13,704 nt of DNA from assembly GCA_030625995.1 (NCBI GenBank), contig DAOUPU010000049.1:1-13704 (forward strand). The letters run 5' to 3'. The translations under genes and the position numbers were made by a program. Within the stretch, counting starts at the first letter, position 1, and every line of letters starts with the position of its first letter. Shown here piece after piece: positions 6,831-13,561 of this stretch. This stretch comes from Flavobacteriaceae bacterium. GTDB lineage: Bacteria; Bacteroidota; Bacteroidia; Flavobacteriales; Flavobacteriaceae. Under the pieces are notes generated by a model that was given only the letters and a program-made list of their open reading frames with translations, made no database searches and had not been told where the DNA came from.

Positions 6831-7776
6831 TTTTATTTGGACCTTAATACTTTTTACAACAATTGTATTTGGTCAGAAGCAAACAAAAGAAATAAAAGAA
6901 AATTTTAAAGTAAATACAGATGTATTGGTAGAGATCGATACCAGACATTCCGATGTTACTGTTGAAATTTGGAATAAAAATGAGGTTTCTATTCTAGGAA
7001 CATGGGAGATTGAAGGAATGACCAAAGAAGAGGCAACAGAATATTTTGAAAATTGGAATTTTGAAGCCTTGGGAAATAGGAGTAAAGTGGTAATAAATTC
7101 ACGGTCAACTCATAATTATTATTCTCATAGTGTTGTCTTTGATGATATGGACTTTGACTTTGACTTTGATTTGGATTTTGAGTCAATTGCACAGATAGGA
7201 GAAATGTTTGAAGGTAATTATTATTTTGATCTCTTCCCACCTATGCCTCCTATGCCACCCATGCCATCAATTCCGGCAATAGTCATGTCGTCTATATCGG
7301 AAATTGAGTTCGACCATGAAGCCTATGAAAAAGATAAGGAAGGGTATATGAAAGAATTCGATAAACGTCAAAAGGAATGGGAAAAAGAATTTGAAAAAAA
7401 TTTAGAACCACAAATGAAGGAATATGAAAAGCGTATGGAGGAGTGGCAGAAAGAATTTGAGCCCCAAATGAAAGAATATGAAAAGAAAGTGGAAGAACAG
7501 GCAAAAAAATGGGAGAAAGAGATGGAACCTAAAATGAAAGAGTACGAAAAGCAAATGGAAGTTCATGCAAAAAAAATGGAACGTAAAATGGAACTAATGG
7601 AAAAGGATATAGAAATTAAGTATGCTCAAAAGATGAATGAAAAAGCGAATGAATTGTCTAAAAAATACAAAATAAAAAAGAGTTTAGTAATCAAAGTACC
7701 TAGAGGTGCAGTAGTTGATGTTAATGCACATTATGGAAAAATTGTAATACCGGACGAATTAAAAAGAGTGGACTAA
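6811..7776 (+). CDS. Secreted protein of the sigma operon with charged helical repeats
   Basis: I cannot assign a function to this 321-residue protein. Residues 1-21 look like a Sec signal peptide (hydrophobic FIWTLILFTTIVFG, cleavage probably before Gln22). Residues 35-98 look like the start of a beta-rich DUF4097-like region (VDIDTRHSDV-type strand, TVEIW). Then come an Asp/Phe-alternating tract (111-123, DDMDFDFDFDLDF), a PPMPPMPPMP tract (143-152), and a long highly charged helix (168-285) containing three copies of EPxMKEYEK at 199, 217 and 239. The last part (290-317, LVIKVPRGAVVDVNAHYGKIVI) resembles the first strands of a C-terminal beta domain, but the protein stops there. Homologues I recall are longer, so it may be truncated. 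It overlaps the anti-sigma gene by 20 nt and is closed by the terminator at 7811-7847. It may be the sensor or effector of the sigma module. Confidence 0.75.
   Translation: MRVNKHSFIWTLILFTTIVFGQKQTKEIKENFKVNTDVLVEIDTRHSDVTVEIWNKNEVSILGTWEIEGMTKEEATEYFENWNFEALGNRSKVVINSRSTHNYYSHSVVFDDMDFDFDFDLDFESIAQIGEMFEGNYYFDLFPPMPPMPPMPSIPAIVMSSISEIEFDHEAYEKDKEGYMKEFDKRQKEWEKEFEKNLEPQMKEYEKRMEEWQKEFEPQMKEYEKKVEEQAKKWEKEMEPKMKEYEKQMEVHAKKMERKMELMEKDIEIKYAQKMNEKANELSKKYKIKKSLVIKVPRGAVVDVNAHYGKIVIPDELKRVD
7405..7551 (+). repeat. In-frame repeats encoding EPxMKEYEK units
   Basis: Three copies of a 27-nt block encoding EPQMKEYEK or EPKMKEYEK begin at 7405, 7459 and 7525. The first two lie 54 nt (18 residues) apart and the third a further 66 nt (22 residues) on, so the second period contains a four-residue extension. 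The codons differ between copies, indicating an old duplication under protein-level constraint rather than recent slippage. Confidence 0.75.
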
Positions 7777-7810
7777 ATTACTTATTTGATTTTTAAATGG
7801 GTTTGGTTGA

Positions 7811-7847
7811 AACATCTGGAATTGAAGAATTTTAGATGTTTTTTTTT
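7811..7847 (+). terminator. Intrinsic terminator of the sigma factor operon
   Basis: AACATCTGGAATT (7811-7823) pairs with AATTTTAGATGTT (7828-7840) around the loop GAAG, giving a 13-bp stem with two G-U pairs, immediately followed by seven more T. It lies 34 nt after the stop of the third gene and 70 nt before the cysS ATG, so it separates the two transcription units. Confidence 0.85.
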
Positions 7848-7879
7848 GCAAATTCATAAGGGAATAGTTATTATCTTTG
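7846..7879 (+). promoter_or_regulatory. Candidate promoter of cysS
   Basis: A TTG (7846-7848) at the end of the terminator T run is followed after 23 nt by TATCTTTG (7872-7879), a full match to TAnnTTTG. This predicts transcription from about 7884-7887 and a leader of some 30 nt before the ATG at 7918. Confidence 0.6.
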
Positions 7880-7917
7880 AAGCCATCAAAATAAATGTTT
7901 CAACCGTAGCTTCTAGA

Positions 7918-9378
7918 ATGCAAAGACTTACAATTTATAATTCGCTTACCAATAAAAAAGAACTTTTTGAACCTTTAAAAAAAGGCTACGTTGGTATGTA
8001 TGTATGTGGACCAACTGTTTACAGTAATGTTCACTTAGGTAATGTGAGAACCTTTATGTCATTCGATATGATATACAGATATTTATTACATCTTGGTTAT
8101 AAGGTTAGATATGTAAGAAACATAACTGATGCCGGACATTTAACGGATGATTCAGAAGAAGATAAAATTTCAACAAAGGCTCGACTGGAAAAACTGGAAC
8201 CTATGGAAATTGTGCACAAATACACTGTTGATTTCCATAATATTTTACAGAAATTCAATTTTCTTTCTCCAAGTATAGAACCAACGGCAACCGGGCATAT
8301 TGTTGAACAAATTAAGGCCATCGAAACAATTATTGATAATGGTCTTGCTTATGAAGTTAATGGTTCCGTTTATTTTGATGTTCTAAAGTACAATGAAACG
8401 GAGAATTACGGTATCCTGTCAAGAAGAAAAATTGAAGATGCTATCGAAAATACCCGGGTTCTGGACGGACAATCAGATAAAAAAAATCCTCAAGATTTTG
8501 CTCTATGGAAAAAGGCAGAACCAGAACATATTCAAAGATGGGATTCTCCTTGGAGTGTTGGTTTTCCGGGCTGGCATTTAGAATGCACCGTGATGAGCAC
8601 TAAGTATTTAGGAGAGGAATTTGATATTCATGGAGGTGGTATGGATTTAAAATTCCCACATCATGAGTGCGAGATTGCTCAGGCACAGGCCTGTAATCAA
8701 GTAAACCCTGTTCGATACTGGATGCATGGTAATATGCTGACCCTGGATGGTAAAAAAATGTCAAAATCTACGGGAAATAATATATTGCCAAATGAAATTT
8801 TCACTGGGGAGAACGAAAAACTAAGTAAAGCTTTCTCACCGGGGGTTATTCGGTTTTTTATGATGCAAGCACACTATAGAAGTATTCTTAATTTTTCAAA
8901 TGATGCTATTTTGGCAGCCGAAAAAGGATTTAACAGATTGATGGATGCAATAAAATTATTGGATACGTTAGAAGCGAGTGCCAATTCTTCTATTGATTTA
9001 TTGAATTGGAAGGAAAATTGCTATAATGCTATGAATGACGATTTTAACACTCCAATATTAATTGCAAATTTATTTGAGGCTGTTAAATATATAAATCTTA
9101 TCTCTATTGGAAAAGAAAGTTTAACGGCTGAAGAATTGAATGAGTTCAAAATAATTGTGAGATCTTTTGTTTTCGATGTTTTGGGCTTAGAAACTGAATT
9201 AGAGAAAACTTCTAATTCTGACAAGTTAGACGGCGTAGTGGAACTCCTGATTCAATTACGTAATGAGGCAAGAGAGAATAAAAACTGGGGACTCTCCGAT
9301 CAAATACGAGATGAGTTAATAACGCTTGGGATTCAATTAAAAGATGGTAAGGACGGAACGACATTTTCTGTAAATTGA
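7918..9378 (+). CDS. cysS: Cysteinyl-tRNA synthetase
   Basis: This 486-residue class I aminoacyl-tRNA synthetase charges tRNA-Cys in the cytoplasm. Motifs are in the right order: YVCGPTVYSNVHLGNVRT (28-45) with the HIGH-type HLGN (39-42), YVRNITDAGHLTDD (65-78), HLECTVMS (220-227), GGGMDLKFPHHECEIAQA (239-256), and KMSKS (280-284). The catalytic zinc ligands expected from the E. coli enzyme are present as Cys30, Cys223, His248 and Glu252. The reading frame is open back to a TTG at 7786, but that would add 44 residues unlike any CysRS and would translate a terminator hairpin and the promoter. The ATG at 7918 gives the conserved N-terminus. It is followed by yidD after 30 nt and then lgt. Confidence 0.97.
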   Translation: MQRLTIYNSLTNKKELFEPLKKGYVGMYVCGPTVYSNVHLGNVRTFMSFDMIYRYLLHLGYKVRYVRNITDAGHLTDDSEEDKISTKARLEKLEPMEIVHKYTVDFHNILQKFNFLSPSIEPTATGHIVEQIKAIETIIDNGLAYEVNGSVYFDVLKYNETENYGILSRRKIEDAIENTRVLDGQSDKKNPQDFALWKKAEPEHIQRWDSPWSVGFPGWHLECTVMSTKYLGEEFDIHGGGMDLKFPHHECEIAQAQACNQVNPVRYWMHGNMLTLDGKKMSKSTGNNILPNEIFTGENEKLSKAFSPGVIRFFMMQAHYRSILNFSNDAILAAEKGFNRLMDAIKLLDTLEASANSSIDLLNWKENCYNAMNDDFNTPILIANLFEAVKYINLISIGKESLTAEELNEFKIIVRSFVFDVLGLETELEKTSNSDKLDGVVELLIQLRNEARENKNWGLSDQIRDELITLGIQLKDGKDGTTFSVN

Positions 9379-9408
9379 TCTTATATTTCTGTAGATGAAA
9401 GGTGATTC

Positions 9409-9660
9409 ATGTTAAAAAAAATATTAATATTTCCATTTATAATTCTTGTAAAATTCTATCAGGTAGCAATTTCGCCATATCTGCCGGCTAGCTGCAGGTA
9501 TAGTCCAACCTGCTCTCATTACACTTTAGAAGCCCTCGAAAAACATGGTCTGTTCAAAGGAGGCTGGTTGGCCATAAAAAGGATTTCCAGTTGTCACCCA
9601 TGGGGAGGAGAAGGCTACGATCCTGTTCCGGATAAAAAAAAATCAAAAACAGTTGATTAA
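9409..9660 (+). CDS. yidD: Membrane protein insertion efficiency factor YidD
   Basis: This 83-residue member of the YidD (UPF0161) family assists YidC in inserting inner-membrane proteins. It has the expected N-terminal amphipathic or membrane-associating segment (residues 1-25) and the diagnostic cysteine-rich core SCRYSPTCSHYTLEALEKHG (28-47), followed by KGGWLAIKRISSCHPWGGEGYDPVP. All three conserved Cys (29, 35, 62) are present. The basic tail after PVP is normal. The ATG at 9409 is preceded by AGGTGA only 3 nt away, too close for a normal Shine-Dalgarno. A six-codon ORF (ATG at 9395, stop at 9413-9415) overlaps the start in another frame and may be incidental. Many bacteria place yidD beside rnpA and yidC; here it lies between cysS and lgt. 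Confidence 0.95.
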   Translation: MLKKILIFPFIILVKFYQVAISPYLPASCRYSPTCSHYTLEALEKHGLFKGGWLAIKRISSCHPWGGEGYDPVPDKKKSKTVD

Positions 9661-9719
9661 ATATCTCAAATAGATAATCCCAAATAGTATATATTTACAT
9701 TCTTAAAAAAAACACTAAT

Positions 9720-10538
9720 ATGATTTACTTAAGTATAGATTGGAATCCTAATATTGAATTATTTAAGATAGGATCTTTTGCTGTAAGATATTATAGCCTC
9801 ATGTTTGTTTTGGCTTTTGTCGTAGGGATTCAAATTTTGAAAAAGATTTACAAGAACGAGAACATTTCCATGGAAAAATTGGATTCTGTTTTCATATACT
9901 TAATTGTTGGAACTATTGTAGGTGCCAGGATTGGTCATTTTTTATTTTATGATACCAGATTTTTATTCGAACATCCCTTGGAAGTATTATTGCCTGTTAA
10001 ATTTGACCCTTTTAGATTTACCGGATACCAGGGATTGGCGAGCCATGGGGCGGCTATAGGAATAATTATAGCAATGTATTTTTACAGTAAAAAAGTATTG
10101 CATAAACCCTTGTTATGGATTTTAGATAGAATTGTAATAGCGGTTGCTATAGGAGCTGCTTTTATTAGAATAGGAAATCTAATAAATTCTGAAATTATTG
10201 GTAAACCAACGAATTCTGATTACGGATTTATCTTTCGTCAGTTAGGAGAGGATTTTCCAAGACATCCCACTCAATTGTATGAAGCGTTTAGTTATTTATT
10301 ATTATTTCTATTATTTTGGTATCTCTATTGGAAAACAGATGTCAAGAAAAAAGAGGGTTATCTATTAGGACTGTTTTTAGTACTCTTATGGACCATCAGG
10401 TTTGTCGTTGAGTTCTTTAAAGAAGCACAGGTTGCCGACCGAGGGGCTTGGGATTTAAATACAGGGCAGTTGCTAAGTATTCCTATGGTATTGATCGGAT
10501 TTTATTTGATGTATAGAGCGAATAGAAAAGCAGCCTAA
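9720..10538 (+). CDS. lgt: Phosphatidylglycerol:prolipoprotein diacylglyceryl transferase
   Basis: This 272-residue integral inner-membrane enzyme transfers diacylglycerol from phosphatidylglycerol to the lipobox cysteine of prolipoproteins, the first step of lipoprotein maturation. About seven membrane helices are apparent. Key residues align with those known from E. coli: His109 in GLASHGAAIG, Arg150 and Asn153 in the Lgt signature RIGNLINSEIIGKPT (150-164), and Glu158 in the same block. RHPTQLYEA (181-189) and RFVVEFFKEAQ (227-237) are also characteristic. Its likely clients include the three predicted lipoproteins encoded in this window. It starts 59 nt after yidD. Its stop (10536-10538) overlaps the stop of the convergent polyphosphate kinase gene, leaving no room for a terminator between them. 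Confidence 0.97.
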   Translation: MIYLSIDWNPNIELFKIGSFAVRYYSLMFVLAFVVGIQILKKIYKNENISMEKLDSVFIYLIVGTIVGARIGHFLFYDTRFLFEHPLEVLLPVKFDPFRFTGYQGLASHGAAIGIIIAMYFYSKKVLHKPLLWILDRIVIAVAIGAAFIRIGNLINSEIIGKPTNSDYGFIFRQLGEDFPRHPTQLYEAFSYLLLFLLFWYLYWKTDVKKKEGYLLGLFLVLLWTIRFVVEFFKEAQVADRGAWDLNTGQLLSIPMVLIGFYLMYRANRKAA

Positions 10539-11323
10539 ATTTCTTTATTCTTATCATAGGGGATTGCACTCAGAACATGTTCAATTGCTTCAATACGCGC
10601 CTCTGTTTTTCTGTTTGCCCGTATAACTTTAAAAGGATTTCCTCCTCCTTTTTTATTATTTTCAAACATTCTTTTTTTGTAGGAAGTGTAGGAATCCCAT
10701 AACTCTTGTGCCCGTTCATCCACTTTACTCATTTTCCAGATTTTTAATGGATTATTTTTTATATCTAAAAAACGTTTGCTTTGCTCTTTTTTAGAAATTG
10801 ACATGTAGATCTTAACCAATTGAATCCCTGATTCCGTGATCATTCTTTCAAACTCATTTACTTGAGTCATAAAAATGTCATATTCCATCTGTGTACAAAA
10901 TCCATTCACAGGTTCGACTACAGCTCTGTTATACCAGCTTCTATCAAAGAATAATATTTCTCCAGCTTTGGGAAATTCTTTAACATATCTCTGAAAATAC
11001 CATTGTGTTTGCTCTTCTTCGGTTGGTCTCGGAAGCGCTACAATTCTAAAGAAACGAGGGTTGATCCTTTCAGACAGCCGCCTAATTGCCCCTCCTTTAC
11101 CCGCAGCATCTCTCCCTTCAAAAATTACAATAACTCTTTGATTGTTATCAATAATACAGGATTGCATTCTGATCAATTCGACTTGTAGACTTTTTAATTT
11201 TTTGATATAGTCTATATACCGAATAGATTTCTCGGGGTTTACCATTTCATTATTCAGTAATGAAATTAGCCCTTTACTTGAATTCAGTTTTAATAAATCT
11301 TTCTCAGTAAGTTTTTCAGTCAT
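10535..11323 (-). CDS. ppk2: Polyphosphate kinase 2 family protein (downstream copy)
   Basis: This 262-residue enzyme of the PPK2 family uses inorganic polyphosphate to phosphorylate nucleotides, or runs the reverse reaction. The P-loop-kinase core shows Walker A GRDAAGKGG (70-78) with Lys76, the lid-side INPRFFRIVALPRPT, and Walker B LFFDRSWYNRA (124-134) with Asp127 and Arg128, followed by VVEPV. The one-domain length fits class I (NDP kinases), but class cannot be settled by eye. Compared with the neighbouring paralogue it lacks the Pro-Trp of the C-terminal PWTIVKTNNK block (here NPFKVIRANRK) and has a shorter tail, so substrate preference may differ. It starts 5 nt after the other ppk2 and is the last gene of the minus-strand operon; its stop overlaps that of lgt. 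Confidence 0.92.
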   Translation of the reverse strand: MTEKLTEKDLLKLNSSKGLISLLNNEMVNPEKSIRYIDYIKKLKSLQVELIRMQSCIIDNNQRVIVIFEGRDAAGKGGAIRRLSERINPRFFRIVALPRPTEEEQTQWYFQRYVKEFPKAGEILFFDRSWYNRAVVEPVNGFCTQMEYDIFMTQVNEFERMITESGIQLVKIYMSISKKEQSKRFLDIKNNPLKIWKMSKVDERAQELWDSYTSYKKRMFENNKKGGGNPFKVIRANRKTEARIEAIEHVLSAIPYDKNKEI

Positions 11324-11328
11324 ATTTT

Positions 11329-12186
11329 CTAATCGTATCTATGTAAAGATCTGTAATAATTCATAATCACATTAGGATCCGGAAGCAAAGAAATTTTCGA
11401 ATCGTCTTTTCCCTCATAATCAATCCGCGTTAATACATATCTCATACATTCTACCCTTGCCGTTTGCTTATTATTTGTTTTAACAATAGTCCAAGGGCAA
11501 AATGATGTATGCGTTTTACTAAACATTTGCTCCTTATATTTAGTGTACTCATCCCAATACTCTTGTCCCTTTTTATCCACAGGGCTAAATTTCCATCGCT
11601 TCAAGGGATTATCCATTCGTGCATCAAATCTAAGTAATTGTTCTTCCTTAGATATTGATAACCAGAACTTTATGATAATAACACCATCCTCATACAGCAT
11701 ATGCTCAAATTCCGGTAATTGTACCATAAATTGATCGTATTGTTGTTTAGTACAAAAACTCATCACTGGTTCAACAACGGCTCTATTATACCAGCTTCGA
11801 TCAAAAAAAACTACTTCTCCCGGGTTAGGTAAATGTTGAATATATCTTCTAAAATACCACTGTCCCTTCTCAACATTTGTAGGCTTTGTCAGAGCAACCA
11901 ATCGCATGGAACGAGGATTTAAATGTTCCGTAAAGCGTCTTATATTTCCACCTTTACCGGCTGCATCTCTCCCTTCGAAAATTATTGCAATTCTCTTTTT
12001 CTCTCTATTTGCCCATTGCTGTAGTTTCACCAACTCAATTTGAAGCAGGTTCTTTTCTTCTTCGTATCTCAGGGTGGAAATAACTTTTTCAATATTTATC
12101 CCCTTATTGAGAACAGTATCTAAAAGATCTTTTCTGGATTTAATTTTTTCGAAGTCTTGTATTGTTAATGTTTGTTCTTCAGACAT
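11329..12186 (-). CDS. ppk2: Polyphosphate kinase 2 family protein (upstream copy)
   Basis: This 285-residue PPK2 family kinase is paralogous to the gene directly after it. Walker A is GRDAAGKGG (72-80, Lys78), Walker B is FFDRSWYNRA (127-136, Asp129 and Arg130), and the lid region includes DNPLKRWKFSPVD. The C-terminal block PWTIVKTNNKQTARVECMRY matches the pattern typical of class I PPK2, which phosphorylates ADP or GDP with polyphosphate. The ATG at 12186 follows the stop of the SafE-family gene by 10 nt, so it is almost certainly co-transcribed with the cytochrome oxidase maturation genes. The downstream paralogue begins 5 nt after its stop. The tandem pair suggests duplication followed by divergence, as identity is concentrated in the catalytic motifs. 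Direction of the reaction in the cell is unknown. Confidence 0.94.
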   Translation of the reverse strand: MSEEQTLTIQDFEKIKSRKDLLDTVLNKGINIEKVISTLRYEEEKNLLQIELVKLQQWANREKKRIAIIFEGRDAAGKGGNIRRFTEHLNPRSMRLVALTKPTNVEKGQWYFRRYIQHLPNPGEVVFFDRSWYNRAVVEPVMSFCTKQQYDQFMVQLPEFEHMLYEDGVIIIKFWLSISKEEQLLRFDARMDNPLKRWKFSPVDKKGQEYWDEYTKYKEQMFSKTHTSFCPWTIVKTNNKQTARVECMRYVLTRIDYEGKDDSKISLLPDPNVIMNYYRSLHRYD

Positions 12187-12196
12187 AAAAATATCA

Positions 12197-12907
12197 TTAT
12201 TCAGTTACACATGAACTTGCGTTATTACTTATATTCAATTTTGCATCGTTAGGTGATAAGTATGGAATTCCAAGCCCCAACCCCCTTAAAATAAACAACA
12301 ACCCAATTATTATTACAAATATAGGGATTGCTTTTTGAATTTTATTTCGAATGGATAATTTTAAAAAATTACCTAAAAATATCGCACCTGTCATTAGAGG
12401 TATCGTTCCCAATCCGAATAAAAACATAAATAAGGCTCCTCTTAACGCATTGGCTTCAGAAATAGACCCGAATAGAGCCATATAAACTAAACCGCATGGT
12501 AAAAAACCATTGAAGAATCCAATCGAGAATATTGCCTTGTTTGATTTTTTCTTAAGATATAAACCCAGCTTTGATTTTACCTTATGGATTCCGTGATAAA
12601 TAGGCTTTGATAAACTATATTTATTAAAAATGTTTATCGGAATGATAATGGTCAGAATCATTAAAACACCAATTAAGATAGACAACCGTTGTTGGAAACC
12701 GGATAAGTACAGTCCTCTTCCCAAGAGACCGAATAATAGTCCAATGAGACTATAAGTAAACAGCCTTCCCAAGTGGTACAAAAAGCTTTGCCAAATCATT
12801 TTACCTTTATTGGTTTTGTCAACCGGTAGAATAAAAGCTATTGGACCACACATGCCTATGCAGTGAAAACTACCTAATAATCCTAATATGAATGCCGTAT
12901 AAAAAAT
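12197..12907 (-). CDS. Sulfite exporter TauE/SafE (DsbD_2) family membrane protein of the cco locus
   Basis: This inner-membrane protein has about six helices and belongs to the SafE/DsbD_2-like family that often lies next to ccoG and ccoH in Bacteroidota. The role is probably in cytochrome cbb3 oxidase assembly or metal handling; a sulfite export function is not shown. Key motifs are HCIGMCGPIAF and NGFLPCGLVYMAL, with conserved Cys pairs. The first canonical start is an ATG at 12853 (218 residues), but that lies inside the conserved first helix. The same frame continues upstream without a stop as YTAFILGLLGSFHCIG, matching the family's N-terminus. No ATG, GTG or TTG exists between the in-frame stop and 12853, so I place the start at an ATT codon (12905-12907), giving 236 residues. 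The product is secure; the start is not. ppk2 follows after 10 nt. Confidence 0.85.
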   Translation of the reverse strand: MFYTAFILGLLGSFHCIGMCGPIAFILPVDKTNKGKMIWQSFLYHLGRLFTYSLIGLLFGLLGRGLYLSGFQQRLSILIGVLMILTIIIPINIFNKYSLSKPIYHGIHKVKSKLGLYLKKKSNKAIFSIGFFNGFLPCGLVYMALFGSISEANALRGALFMFLFGLGTIPLMTGAIFLGNFLKLSIRNKIQKAIPIFVIIIGLLFILRGLGLGIPYLSPNDAKLNISNNASSCVTE

Positions 12908-13026
12908 GTTAATTAATTTAATGTTATTATGCCAAAATCGCTAATACTGTAAAGTTTCAATATTATATTGATTCAAAATCCAAATTACCTCTACAACAAA
13001 TTTATTTTCTTTTATATTTTTTCTAT

Positions 13027-13090
13027 TTCATCACTGTCTCATTGCATCACCGCATCACCGCATCACTGTCTCACTTCATCACCGCATCCA
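13027..13090. repeat. Octamer tandem array between ccoH and the SafE-family gene
   Basis: Eight consecutive 8-nt units lie in perfect register. On the plus strand the unit types are CGCATCAC (twice), TTCATCAC (twice), TGTCTCAC/T (twice), TGCATCAC, and a terminal CGCATCCA. The array also reads as two 32-nt halves (13027-13058 and 13059-13090) that agree at 26 of 32 positions. It is noticeably richer in G+C than the AT-rich DNA around it and ends 1 nt from the ccoH stop codon. On the transcribed strand the units read GTGATGCG or GTGAGACA. The period of 8 is not a multiple of 3 and no gene covers it. The function is unknown. Confidence 0.85.
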
Positions 13091-13091
13091 T

Positions 13092-13544
13092 CTAATAAAA
13101 CCATGATTCCTTTAATAGGTATTCTTCTTCATTATATTGCCAATCTACTCTAATTTCCCATTTCCCTGAAACCAGGATACTATCTTCAATTAGCATGGTA
13201 TGATTGGAAAGGTCAATCTTCTTCTCGAAATCTAACTTATCATTCGAACGTTTCAAGAATTTAACTTTGCCTTTTATTTTATGGTAATCCTTATCCTCAG
13301 GAAACTGAATAATAATTCCCTCATCGGTGTTTCTTAAGCTTATATTTTCTATTAAATAATTTGCATTATTTATTTTATCAATTTCCTCTTGATAATACAA
13401 TTCATCCTTATAATAATCTTCGGACACTAAATGATGTTCATATTCCTCAATAAATATTGTTTTGTAAACAAAACTCAATATAAAGACAATAAATAGTACT
13501 ATTGCGATTGCAATCCCAGTGCCCCAATTTATCTTAATTTTCAT
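13092..13544 (-). CDS. ccoH: FixH/CcoH-family cytochrome oxidase maturation protein
   Basis: This 150-residue protein has one N-terminal transmembrane helix (about 8-29, GTGIAIAIVLFIVFILSFVY) preceded by MKIKINW, as in the FixH/CcoH family, and a periplasmic domain beginning with the segment HHLVSEDYYKDELYYQEEIDKINNA (roughly 38-62), where the YYKxELxYQ pattern is characteristic of Bacteroidota FixH. CcoH is needed for assembly and stability of cbb3-type cytochrome c oxidase. The gene follows ccoG with a 17-nt gap and precedes the SafE-family gene, the usual order of this maturation cluster. The ATG at 13544 gives a normal start. The tandem octamer array begins immediately after its TAG stop. 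The periplasmic part is poorly conserved in general, so identification rests on the helix, the YYKDELYYQ motif and the neighbours. Confidence 0.9.
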   Translation of the reverse strand: MKIKINWGTGIAIAIVLFIVFILSFVYKTIFIEEYEHHLVSEDYYKDELYYQEEIDKINNANYLIENISLRNTDEGIIIQFPEDKDYHKIKGKVKFLKRSNDKLDFEKKIDLSNHTMLIEDSILVSGKWEIRVDWQYNEEEYLLKESWFY

Positions 13545-13561
13545 TTTCTATCTTCTATTAT

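Noticed and set aside
7786..7917. N-terminal extension of CysRS from a TTG codon
   Set aside because: It has no similarity to CysRS, translates an intrinsic terminator and a promoter box, and the ATG at 7918 gives the conserved N-terminus.
9395..9415. Six-codon ORF overlapping the yidD start
   Set aside because: Such short ORFs are expected by chance and nothing suggests translation or regulation.
9667..9697. CAAATAG direct repeat (9667 and 9681) and TATATTTA box upstream of lgt
   Set aside because: The box has one mismatch to TAnnTTTG and no -33 element, and the 7-nt repeat may be chance. lgt can be co-transcribed with yidD.
13027..13090. Octamer array considered as a CRISPR array
   Set aside because: The units are 8 nt long and contiguous, with no spacers and no cas genes nearby.
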